DNA of 28,703 nt from Candidatus Margulisiibacteriota bacterium (GTDB taxonomy: Bacteria; Margulisbacteria; WOR-1; O2-12-FULL-45-9). The stretch is taken from assembly GCA_030018645.1 (NCBI GenBank), contig JASEHX010000005.1:1-28703 (forward strand), read 5' to 3'. The position numbers and the translations under genes were made by a program. The notes under the pieces are model-generated. The model saw only the letters and a list, made by a program, of their open reading frames with translations, had not been told where the DNA came from and made no database searches. Shown in pieces: positions 8,402 through 14,735 of the stretch. Position 1 is the first letter of the stretch. Every line of letters begins with the position of its first letter.

Positions 8402-8814
8402 CGGTTTTCTTTTAATATTAATTCGGATAATCTTTCTTCCAGCCTGACAAATTCCGGATAATATTGATTGATAATGCTTTGGGCAATTTTTTTGGATACC
8501 TCATCATTATAAGTATGGGATGTTTCGTTGCGGCTTTGGATCATATTCATCCAAACGTCTCCACCTTTAATTAAATTTAATTCAAATGCTTTACGCGTTG
8601 TGTCTTTTGAGCCGTATATTTTATCATTTCCCCGGCCCTCTAAAAAATCTTTTAAGGTGTTCCATGCCAGCTCGTGGGTGTATTCGAATGATTGAATGAG
8701 TCCCTGTTCCTCAAGCTCGTTTAACTTCCCTTTTTCAATGAATTTTGAGAGACGTTTTAGCGCCTTTTGGTAATTGGAAAAGCGCTGGGCCCACCGGATA
8801 TCTTTATCTTTCAT
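8398..8814 (-). CDS. HEPN-domain protein (HI0074/HepT family), putative RNase toxin
   Basis: This all-helical 138-residue protein carries the HEPN catalytic motif RX4HXY (R95, H100, Y102 in RNETSHTY) and the family segment FEYTHELAWNTLKDFL at 43-58. In HepT the Arg and His form the RNase site and the Tyr is the residue AMPylated by the MNT partner; all three are intact. It overlaps the MNT gene by 4 bp and starts 11 bp after the zinc-ribbon gene, so it may be read from that gene's promoter. A second pair of the same family with the same order is at 23523-22812; the two differ strongly outside the motifs, so they are not a recent duplication. Confidence 0.84.
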   Translation of the reverse strand: MKDKDIRWAQRFSNYQKALKRLSKFIEKGKLNELEEQGLIQSFEYTHELAWNTLKDFLEGRGNDKIYGSKDTTRKAFELNLIKGGDVWMNMIQSRNETSHTYNDEVSKKIAQSIINQYYPEFVRLEERLSELILKENR

Positions 8815-8825
8815 GCCTATTTACC

Positions 8826-9095
8826 TTACAATTTACCCTGCCATCTTTTTAGGTTAGGCAGGATATTTTGGGCCATTTCCCGGGCTTTGGCTTCCGGGAT
8901 ATTCATGCTTTTGGCCATACTGACCATTTTATCGATCTTTTGCTCCATAGAAATGCCTTCATCGGTAAACTTGCCGTTTTGGAAACAAAAACGGCAATAT
9001 TCTTGGTTGGCAGACCCGTCGGCATTTGTGCCGAAATCTTTGTCACTGCGCAGGGGCATGCTGCAACTTTGGCAAATTAACATTTCTTGGCTCAT
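8826..9095 (-). CDS. Small putative zinc-ribbon protein
   Basis: The 89-residue protein has two Cys pairs (C8/C11 and C34/C37) in the pattern CQSCSMPL ... FGTNADGSANQEYCRFC, matching the 'putative zinc ribbon' family of short proteins; the remainder is a helical tail. Four cysteines suggest one structural zinc. The function of the family is not known. A Shine-Dalgarno-like AGGAT lies about 10 nt before the ATG, and an extended -10 is seen at 9125-9133, so this gene has a normal leader, unlike many genes here. It is the first gene of the run leading into the HEPN/MNT pair and rarA. Confidence 0.75.
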   Translation of the reverse strand: MSQEMLICQSCSMPLRSDKDFGTNADGSANQEYCRFCFQNGKFTDEGISMEQKIDKMVSMAKSMNIPEAKAREMAQNILPNLKRWQGKL

Positions 9096-9148
9096 TGCTT
9101 TCTTATCCTTTTTGGATCATACATATTCTAGCATATATTCTAAGTAAG

Positions 9149-9364
9149 TTATTTTACCGAAACTGGCTGGTCAGATTTTGCCCGCATGGAAACCTGCATG
9201 AGGTTAGCTAAAAAGCGGCTGGCATCCATGATTTCCAATAAGACAGGTTCATCGGTTTTTGAAAAATGAATAATAACATCACCGGCTTCTTGAGCATGGT
9301 CAATTTTTTTACTGCTTAATTCGATCATGGCAACATTGTCTTCTCGATTGTAACTAATCTTCAT
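9149..9364 (-). CDS. DUF2283 family protein, possible antitoxin
   Basis: The 71-residue product starts MKISYNREDNVAMIEL and continues with GDVIIHFS and PVLLEIMDAS, the strand pattern of DUF2283. These small proteins are often encoded next to DUF4258 proteins, which have a RelE/ParE-like fold, so the two are commonly predicted as a toxin-antitoxin pair. The gene overlaps the DUF4258 gene by 11 bp downstream of it, in toxin-first order. The family assignment is good; the antitoxin role is inferred from neighbourhood only. Confidence 0.72.
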   Translation of the reverse strand: MKISYNREDNVAMIELSSKKIDHAQEAGDVIIHFSKTDEPVLLEIMDASRFLANLMQVSMRAKSDQPVSVK

Positions 9365-9611
9365 AGTAAGTCCTCCTTCCGGGATAAAAAGTGATAACTG
9401 TTATGCCTTTCTGTTTTTTTTTGTATATAACTCGTAAAACATGTTCATTATCAATAATTTTTTGAGCGATTAAGCGTAAATTTCTGCCTCTTTCCCTGCA
9501 ATCTGGATTTTTAATCGTTGCAATTATAGTGCTTTTGCTTAAAGTAAACCCATGCTCCGATAATATTTTAAATTTGATTTCCGCATGTTTGGTAAAACGA
9601 AACTTAACCAT
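9354..9611 (-). CDS. DUF4258 family protein, possible RelE-like toxin
   Basis: The 85-residue protein shows FTKHAEIKFKIL near the start (the family's H-A-x-x-R/K-type helix), a second helix ending NPDCRERG and a final strand pair VLRVIYKKKQKGITVITFYPG, which is the DUF4258 layout. DUF4258 proteins resemble RelE-type mRNA interferases in size and predicted fold, but no catalytic set has been proved that I could check here. It leads a two-gene unit with DUF2283, with an extended -10 (TGCTATAAT on the minus strand) just 10 nt before its ATG. Confidence 0.74.
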   Translation of the reverse strand: MVKFRFTKHAEIKFKILSEHGFTLSKSTIIATIKNPDCRERGRNLRLIAQKIIDNEHVLRVIYKKKQKGITVITFYPGRRTYYED

Positions 9612-9621
9612 ATCCGAAATT

Positions 9622-9651
9622 ATTATAGCATTATCAGGATACCTGCAACAA
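9622..9651 (-). promoter_or_regulatory. Promoter of the DUF4258/DUF2283 pair
   Basis: On the minus strand, extended -10 TGCTATAAT occupies 9630-9622 and TTGTTG at 9651-9646 is a fair -35 with an 18-nt spacer. Only 10 nt separate the -10 from the ATG at 9611, so the leader would be about 3-5 nt with no Shine-Dalgarno. Confidence 0.6.
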
Positions 9652-9700
9652 TAGAACGAACAAGTATCAATTATATCCAGCCGGCATGTTCCCCATTAAA

Positions 9701-9729
9701 TTGCAAGTAATTCAACTAAAAGTTATACT
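9701..9729 (+). promoter_or_regulatory. Promoter of the dpp operon
   Basis: TTGCAA at 9701-9706, a 17-nt spacer and TATACT at 9724-9729 form a good sigma70-type promoter. The dppB ATG follows 8 nt later, so the transcript should start at or within a base or two of the start codon. Confidence 0.65.
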
Positions 9730-9737
9730 TCATAAAG

Positions 9738-10709
9738 ATGAAAAGCTTCGTAGTTAAACGCCTTCTGCAAGCTATTCCTATTCTAATTGGTGTTTCTGTG
9801 CTTTCTTTTTTCATCATGCACCTAGCTCCCGGCGATCCAACTGCTTTATTTACGGACCCTAATGTTAATCCAGCGGAACTAGCTCGAATCCGCGCCAATT
9901 GGGGGCTGGACCAACCAATTTATATCCAATATTTTTATTGGTTGGGGAATGCCCTGCGCGGTAACTTTGGCAATAGTTACATGACGGGGATGCCGGTTAT
10001 AAAAGAGATTGCCGAACGTTTGCCGGCAACCTTGTTATTAATGGTTACTTCTTTCGTAATTACTTTACTGATAACTATTCCGCTGGGCGTGATTTCGGCC
10101 GTGAAAAAAGGCAAATGGTTTGATAATGCGGTAACGGTGTTCTGTTTTGCCGGGATGGCAACTCCTTCATTTTGGCTGGGGTTGATGCTGATGCTGCTGT
10201 TTGCGGTGAAACTGAATTGGCTGCCAGCCGTCGGAATGTATGATGTAATGTCAAATGACAAATGTCAAATGTCAAATGTATTGGATGTTATCAGACATAT
10301 GATTTTGCCGGTAACGACGATGACGCTCCTTAGTTTGACCGGGTTAATCCGTTATCAACGGGCGGCGATGCTGGAAGTGCTTAATCAGGATTTTATCCGA
10401 ACAGCGCGGGCCAAAGGCTTACCCGAAAGAATCGTTATTTTTAAACATGCTTTGCGCAATGCTTTGATTCCAATCGTTACCATTCTGGGCTTATCCTTGC
10501 CGGACCTATTTGGCGGGGCATTTATTATTGAAACCATTTTTGCCTGGCCGGGGATGGGGCGACTCGGCGTGATGGCTATTTTTCAGCGCAATTATCCTTT
10601 GATTATGGGGATTGTTATGTTGTCGGCAGTATTGATTGTGGTGGGAAATTTATTGGCTGACATTGCTTACGCGTGGGTGGATCCGAGGGTTAGATATGGG
10701 AAGAAATAA
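9738..10709 (+). CDS. dppB: Dipeptide/oligopeptide-type ABC transporter permease (DppB-like)
   Basis: This 323-residue inner-membrane permease has the DppB/OppB opening (LLQAIPILIGVSVLSFFIMHLAPGDP), about six membrane helices and the EAA loop RTARAKGLPERIVIFKHALRNALIP that contacts the ATPases. It pairs with the DppC-like gene, which it overlaps by 14 bp. Residues 171-181 (in MYDVMSNDKCQMSNV, between helices 3 and 4) come from a CAAATGT heptad tract at 10248-10278 that lengthens a loop which is short in the family; the frame is kept. No substrate-binding protein is encoded nearby, so the substrate (di/oligopeptide, nickel or another solute) is open. Transcription is predicted to be leaderless. 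Confidence 0.9.
   Translation: MKSFVVKRLLQAIPILIGVSVLSFFIMHLAPGDPTALFTDPNVNPAELARIRANWGLDQPIYIQYFYWLGNALRGNFGNSYMTGMPVIKEIAERLPATLLLMVTSFVITLLITIPLGVISAVKKGKWFDNAVTVFCFAGMATPSFWLGLMLMLLFAVKLNWLPAVGMYDVMSNDKCQMSNVLDVIRHMILPVTTMTLLSLTGLIRYQRAAMLEVLNQDFIRTARAKGLPERIVIFKHALRNALIPIVTILGLSLPDLFGGAFIIETIFAWPGMGRLGVMAIFQRNYPLIMGIVMLSAVLIVVGNLLADIAYAWVDPRVRYGKK
10248..10278. repeat. CAAATGT heptad tract in dppB
   Basis: Four units (ATGTCAA, ATGACAA, ATGTCAA, ATGTCAA) plus ATG; the same sequence family as the cassette ends, but with no hairpin or cassette beside it. Confidence 0.88.
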
Positions 10710-11493
10710 ATTAGCTCTCTTCGGTGCTACATTGCTATCTCTCTTTGTTCTCGTAGCCATCTTTGCCCCGATGATTGTTCCTTATGATCCTTCGGCAATA
10801 CTAGAGAATGATACCTTAGCGCCATCTGCTCAACACTGGTTTGGCACAGATGATTTGGGGAGGGATATTTTTAGCCGCGCCGTTTTTGGAGCTCGGATAT
10901 CGCTAACCGTTGGTTTGGTCGCCGTTGTTATCTCGCTTTTGTTAGGAACCCTCTTGGGGGCGCTGGCCGGCTACTTTGGAGGCTGGACCGATAGCCTTAT
11001 CATGCGTTTTGTAGATGTAATGCTGGCATTCCCTTCCATCTTTCTTATTTTGGCCATCCAAGCCATGCTAACACCCAATATTTATAATGTGATGGTTGTA
11101 ATTGGCTTAACCTCCTGGATGGGGGTGGCGCGGCTGGTGCGGGGAGAATATCTTAAAATCCGCGAATTATCCTATGTTGAGGCAGCCAAAGCCATCGGTT
11201 GTTCGCCCGCGCGCATTATTTTTCGCCATATCCTGCCTAATGCGATGGGGCCCATTATTGTGGCGGGAACATTAGGGATGGCAGGAGCAATTTTAACCGA
11301 ATCATCATTATCCTTTTTGGGCATGGGTGTACAACCCCCCATGGCTTCCTGGGGCAATATGCTGATGGATGCCCAAGCCTATCTGCTCGATGCCCCCTGG
11401 ATGGCTGTCATCCCCGGCTTGTTGATTTTTACAACCGTCCTGTCCCTTTATTTTGTGGGAGAAGGGTTAAGGGAAAAAGTGGGGGTGAGTTGA
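10696..11493 (+). CDS. dppC: Dipeptide/oligopeptide-type ABC transporter permease (DppC-like)
   Basis: This is the second permease, 265 residues from the ATG at 10696. An in-frame start at 10636 would add 20 residues unlike the family, whereas MGRNKLALFGATLLSLFVLVAI is a normal DppC beginning and follows a GAGGGT ribosome-binding site. Family marks are PYDP, HWFGTDDLGRDIFSR, about six membrane helices, the EAA loop YVEAAKAIGCSPARIIFRHILPNA and the closing SWGNMLMDA segment. It works as a heterodimer with DppB in the inner membrane. Its stop is directly followed by the TTG start of dppD. Confidence 0.9.
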   Translation: MGRNKLALFGATLLSLFVLVAIFAPMIVPYDPSAILENDTLAPSAQHWFGTDDLGRDIFSRAVFGARISLTVGLVAVVISLLLGTLLGALAGYFGGWTDSLIMRFVDVMLAFPSIFLILAIQAMLTPNIYNVMVVIGLTSWMGVARLVRGEYLKIRELSYVEAAKAIGCSPARIIFRHILPNAMGPIIVAGTLGMAGAILTESSLSFLGMGVQPPMASWGNMLMDAQAYLLDAPWMAVIPGLLIFTTVLSLYFVGEGLREKVGVS

Positions 11494-12279
11494 TTGTTAA
11501 GCGTTAAGAATTTATCTGTTTGCTACTTAATGGACGACTCAGAAGTTGAGGCCGTTAAAGACGTTAGCTTTAAAGTCAATAAGGGTGAAATTATTGGAAT
11601 CCTTGGTGAATCCGGATCGGGTAAATCGACGGTTGCCCTTTCAATACTGCGGTTAATTTCTTCGCCAGGGAAAATTACCTGCGGTGAGATCATCTTCAAC
11701 GGCGCTGATTTATTAAAGTTAACAGAATCAGAAATGATCAAAATTCGCGGTGCGAAAATTGCCATGATCTTTCAGGACCCTTTCTCATCATTAAATCCTG
11801 TCCTTACCGTCGGCGACCAAATTGCCGAAGCCATTGAACTGCATCAGGGATTAAAAAGGAAAGAAGCATGGCAAAAAGCCATAGAAATGCTGGAAATTGT
11901 CCAGATAAAAAACCCGGCCGGACGCTGTAAAAATTATCCGCACCAGTTTTCGGGCGGCATGCGCCAGCGGGTCATGATTGCCATGGCGCTTTCCTGCAAT
12001 CCTAAGCTGTTAATTGCCGATGAGCCAACCACCGCGCTGGATGTTACGGTCCAGGCCGAAATATTACGTTTGCTTAAAGAGCTGCAGCAGAAATTCAATT
12101 TATCCATTATCTATATCACCCATAATTTTGGAATTGTTAAACATCTTTGTGACCGGGTAGTGGTAATGAATAAAGGGAAAATTGTTGAAGAGGGGGAAAT
12201 TATTAAGGTGCTAAGCAATCCAAAGGACGAATATACAAAGAAGTTAATTGGATGTTTAAATGAGCTTAATCGAAGTTAA
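11494..12279 (+). CDS. dppD: ABC transporter ATP-binding protein (DppD-like)
   Basis: This 261-residue ATPase powers the peptide-type importer. Walker A is GESGSGKST, the ABC signature FSGGMRQRV, Walker B LLIADEPTTALD, and the switch His lies in YITHN. The start is TTG at 11494, immediately after the dppC stop and preceded by a strong GGGGGTGAG ribosome-binding site. No later start preserves the first beta strand. It lacks the C-terminal oligopeptide/dipeptide (oligo_HPY) extension of about 60 residues found in typical DppD, ending shortly after the nucleotide-binding domain. It overlaps dppF by 20 bp. Confidence 0.88.
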   Translation: MLSVKNLSVCYLMDDSEVEAVKDVSFKVNKGEIIGILGESGSGKSTVALSILRLISSPGKITCGEIIFNGADLLKLTESEMIKIRGAKIAMIFQDPFSSLNPVLTVGDQIAEAIELHQGLKRKEAWQKAIEMLEIVQIKNPAGRCKNYPHQFSGGMRQRVMIAMALSCNPKLLIADEPTTALDVTVQAEILRLLKELQQKFNLSIIYITHNFGIVKHLCDRVVVMNKGKIVEEGEIIKVLSNPKDEYTKKLIGCLNELNRS

Positions 12280-12973
12280 AAAAATATCCAAAAGTTACGG
12301 GCCGGTAAAAGCCGTTGATAACGTCAGCTTATCAATTGAGCATGGAGAAGTCTTGGGATTAGTCGGCGAGTCCGGGTCGGGTAAATCTACGCTTGCCCGC
12401 ATGATTTTAAGGCTGATTGAGCCAACGGCGGGCGAAATTGTTTATAATGGCATCCAAAATATCCGCAAAGATTGCCAAATTGTTTTCCAGGATCCGCAAA
12501 CTTCAATCAACCCGAGGATAAAAATTGGAGAAGCCATTGCCGAGCCAATTTTAATCCATAAAATATTGCCCAAAGAAAAAATCTTTCGCCGCGTAGCGGA
12601 ATTATTGACGCTAGTGGAATTGCCGGTTCGTTATGCCAAAAGGTTTCCGCATGAATTATCCGGCGGGGAGCGGCAGAGAGTGGGGATAGCTCGCGCCTTG
12701 GCTTGTGAGCCAGAGTTTCTGATACTGGATGAGCCCGTTTCCGCCCTCGATGTATCAATCCAGGTAGAAGTCCTAAAACTACTAAAAGAAATCCAACAGA
12801 AATTAGCTTTGACCTATCTTTTTATCGCCCACGATTTCTCGGTCATTAACTATATGTGCGATCGTGTAGCGGTGATGCATGAAGGAAAGATGGTTGAGAT
12901 TGGGCAAAAAGAGCAAATCATTACTATGCCGCAAGAACCATATACTCGAAAATTGCTTTCAGCTGTATTATGA
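12260..12973 (+). CDS. dppF: ABC transporter ATP-binding protein (DppF-like)
   Basis: This 237-residue second ATPase has Walker A GESGSGKST, signature LSGGERQRV, Walker B FLILDEPVSALD and IAHD at the switch. Like its partner it is short and lacks the usual C-terminal oligo_HPY region. An asymmetric pair of ATPases is normal for Dpp/Opp importers. The gene overlaps dppD by 20 bp and the downstream glycosylase by 4 bp, so the glycosylase is probably co-transcribed and coupled. Confidence 0.88.
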   Translation: MSLIEVKKISKSYGPVKAVDNVSLSIEHGEVLGLVGESGSGKSTLARMILRLIEPTAGEIVYNGIQNIRKDCQIVFQDPQTSINPRIKIGEAIAEPILIHKILPKEKIFRRVAELLTLVELPVRYAKRFPHELSGGERQRVGIARALACEPEFLILDEPVSALDVSIQVEVLKLLKEIQQKLALTYLFIAHDFSVINYMCDRVAVMHEGKMVEIGQKEQIITMPQEPYTRKLLSAVL

Positions 12974-13548
12974 GATTTGTTAAAAAGCCCTCACCCGCTA
13001 ATGTTAAAGCTAGGCACCCTCTCCCAGAGGGAGAGGGTAGGTTGCTAGAAAGATATTTCTTCGAAAGGCCGGTATTAAAAGTAGCTCGAGATCTGCTTGG
13101 CAAATATCTTGTGCGCCGCTATCGCGGGAAAGTAACTGCCTATATGATCACCGAAGTTGAGGCCTATGATGGCCCAAAAGACAAGGCCTGCCATGCCAGC
13201 CGGGGGAGGACGGAACGTAATAAAGTCATGTTTGGCGAAGCCGGGCATTTTTATGTCTATTTTGTTTATGGGATGCACTGGATGCTAAATATTGTAACTG
13301 GAAAACCCGGCTATCCGGCGGCGGTATTAATCCGTGGGGTGGAGGGGGTTAATGGGCCGGCTAGAGTGTGTAAAAAACTGCATATTAATAAGAAATTGAA
13401 CGGCAAGCTAGCTGCGCATAAATCGGGCCTTTGGTTTGAAGATGGGGGGATAAAAATACCTGCCGAGAAAATCAAACGCACTCCGCGGATTGGGGTGGCT
13501 TATGCTAAGGAGTGGGCAATGAAACCATATCGCTTTGTCTTTGATTAA
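12970..13548 (+). CDS. 3-methyladenine DNA glycosylase (AAG/MPG family)
   Basis: This enzyme excises alkylated purines such as 3-methyladenine in base-excision repair. The AAG fold is evident: LLGKYLVRRYRG, the catalytic-Glu strand ITEVEAYDGPKDKACHA, GHFYVYFVYGMHWMLNIVTG, AAVLIRGVEG and NGPARVCKKL; TPRIGVAYAKEW near the end is also typical. At 192 residues it is normal length. Residues 5-24 (KPSPANVKARHPLPEGEG) are encoded by a dispersed 58-bp repeat (12982-13039) with a 10-bp hairpin, also present in nfnB. A later start would have no Met before the LLERYF segment, so the repeat seems to supply the true N-terminus. It ends in a TTAA shared with the convergent gene. Confidence 0.9.
   Translation: MRFVKKPSPANVKARHPLPEGEGRLLERYFFERPVLKVARDLLGKYLVRRYRGKVTAYMITEVEAYDGPKDKACHASRGRTERNKVMFGEAGHFYVYFVYGMHWMLNIVTGKPGYPAAVLIRGVEGVNGPARVCKKLHINKKLNGKLAAHKSGLWFEDGGIKIPAEKIKRTPRIGVAYAKEWAMKPYRFVFD
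12982..13039. repeat. 58-bp dispersed hairpin element in the DNA glycosylase gene
   Basis: It starts AAAAAGCCCTCACCCGCT and ends in a hairpin with stem ACCCTCTCCC/GGGAGAGGGT (13016-13025 with 13029-13038, loop AGA). The same element, in the same reading frame, is in nfnB. Confidence 0.88.
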
Positions 13549-14093
13549 ACAACTTGCTTTAATTCACTATTGAGCCCAAGTTTGTTTGTCCATTTATGCA
13601 GATATTTTTGATCAATATTATCTTTTTGGATTTCAATAATTCCCCTGGCGTCTTTGAGGTGTTTATCGGACTCAGCCGCTTTATACCATTGCAATTTATT
13701 AATGATCATATCTTCTGGTGATAAGATCCAGGGGGTTAATCCTAAAATTTCAAATCGTTTTCTTCTTGAAAAAGATTCTTGAGCGTATTCTTCGTTTTTT
13801 AATATCCAAAAATCAATTTTAAATCCGGTTTCCTGGTGGATGATATTAAACATGGTATCATGAATAATAGCGTCGGTTATCCCCTCTTCACTAACATAGT
13901 AATCCTTAATAAATGCAGTCATCAGTTCTTTTATGTTGCGATTTCCCGCGATCAGCTGAACGATAATATCCAAGTCATGGGTTGAGCGGGGTTTTCCATA
14001 AAAGCTGACCGCAAATCCGCCGGTTAAAGCGTAAGGGATGCTGTATTTGTCTAAAAAGGAAATAATATCAATTACAACATCTTCTTCGGTCAT
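13545..14093 (-). CDS. Nucleotidyltransferase-fold protein (AbiEii/DUF6036-like)
   Basis: This 182-residue protein has the nucleotidyltransferase core LTGGFAVSFYGKPRSTHDLDIIV, with GG at 25-26 and the metal-binding D40xD42; further on it has LTPWILSPEDMIINKLQWY, the segment typical of AbiEii-like and DUF6036 proteins. Such proteins are often antitoxin- or phage-defence-associated and are encoded after a small partner. Here a 63-residue gene lies directly upstream with a 4-bp overlap. I take the pair as a putative toxin-antitoxin or defence module; the biochemical substrate is unknown. Confidence 0.75.
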   Translation of the reverse strand: MTEEDVVIDIISFLDKYSIPYALTGGFAVSFYGKPRSTHDLDIIVQLIAGNRNIKELMTAFIKDYYVSEEGITDAIIHDTMFNIIHQETGFKIDFWILKNEEYAQESFSRRKRFEILGLTPWILSPEDMIINKLQWYKAAESDKHLKDARGIIEIQKDNIDQKYLHKWTNKLGLNSELKQVV

Positions 14094-14281
14094 GGGGCAG
14101 TCCTTATTCGAATTTGTTCCTGGTATTTTCTCTTGGAAATATGCGGAAATTGGCTGCGAATGCCGTCTTCCATGATTTTGTGAATTAGTCCATTTAATTC
14201 TAACGCGCTTTGCAAGCGATCTTTGCCAGATCTGCGCTTGTAAATATCCAACTGTATTTTTTCGCCTTGAGCTGGAAGCAT
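14090..14281 (-). CDS. Small protein paired with the nucleotidyltransferase
   Basis: This 63-residue basic protein has the layout RLQSALELNGLIHKIMEDGI followed by RSQFPHISKRKYQEQI. It resembles the short companions often encoded just before AbiEii/DUF6036-type nucleotidyltransferases, in which a helix with 'RL..A.ELN' is followed by 'GIR...P..S..E'. It overlaps the downstream gene by 4 bp. A TATAAT box 9 nt before the ATG argues that it is a real first gene of a two-gene unit. Function is unknown. Confidence 0.6.
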   Translation of the reverse strand: MLPAQGEKIQLDIYKRRSGKDRLQSALELNGLIHKIMEDGIRSQFPHISKRKYQEQIRIRTAP

Positions 14282-14290
14282 ATGCGGTTA

Positions 14291-14320
14291 ATTATATTCG
14301 ATTAAAATATAATCTGCAAC
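14291..14320 (-). promoter_or_regulatory. Promoter of the small protein/nucleotidyltransferase pair
   Basis: On the minus strand TATAAT lies at 14296-14291 and TTGCAG at 14320-14315, with an 18-nt spacer. The ATG at 14281 is 9 nt downstream of the -10, so the leader would be about 2-4 nt. Confidence 0.6.
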
Positions 14321-14409
14321 TTCTCCTTGTTTTTACCGATATATGTATGGAATGGATAGAAGAATGAAGAGGGCATAAGAAGGGGAGAAGAGAAAAAAGG
14401 GGAGGATCA

Positions 14410-14694
14410 ATGAATCCCGTAAACCGTTTTAAAATTGAAAATTACAATGAGATATTGCAAGAGATCGAAGAGCGCGGACGGATTGAATATCTCCGCGATC
14501 TGGAAAATCGGGTCATCCAGGAAATTGTCCACCTGGTCAAACAAGGAACCGACGAAGCCAAAGCTGATTTACAGCGGCTGGAAGCGGCTTTAGATGAGGA
14601 TTTAAGCTTTAAACCTCGCAACCATTTATTAATTTCTGCCCTAAAAAGAAGCCTCAAGGGAGCACTGGACGCCGCCCGCATTTGCCTCTTTTAG
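14410..14694 (+). CDS. Small helical protein of unknown function
   Basis: I do not recognise this 94-residue protein. It is highly charged and predicted helical: residues 10-55 (YNEILQEIEERGRIEYLRDL and onwards) form a likely amphipathic helix or coiled coil, followed by LQRLEAALDEDL and a basic C-terminus. It has no signal peptide or membrane segment. A clear Shine-Dalgarno (GGGGAGGA) lies 4-6 nt before the ATG in a purine-rich leader, which supports it as a real gene. It sits alone between a divergent nucleotidyltransferase pair and ileS, which has its own promoter at its end. Confidence 0.6.
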   Translation: MNPVNRFKIENYNEILQEIEERGRIEYLRDLENRVIQEIVHLVKQGTDEAKADLQRLEAALDEDLSFKPRNHLLISALKRSLKGALDAARICLF

Positions 14695-14724
14695 TTGTAA
14701 CCTCATCCTTTCACGTGTTAAAAT
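14695..14724 (+). promoter_or_regulatory. Promoter of ileS
   Basis: TTGTAA at 14695-14700 and extended -10 TGTTAAAAT at 14716-14724 with an 18-nt spacer. The ATG is 11 nt after the -10, leaving a leader of about 4-5 nt. There is no room for a T-box leader. Confidence 0.55.
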
Positions 14725-14735
14725 GATAGTCCCTT

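Noticed and set aside
10636..10696. Upstream in-frame start for dppC
   Set aside because: The added 20 residues lie inside dppB and do not resemble DppC; the ATG at 10696 has a ribosome site and a family N-terminus.
13016..13038. Intrinsic terminator in the glycosylase gene
   Set aside because: The strong hairpin lies within the coding frame, has no T run and belongs to the dispersed 58-bp element.
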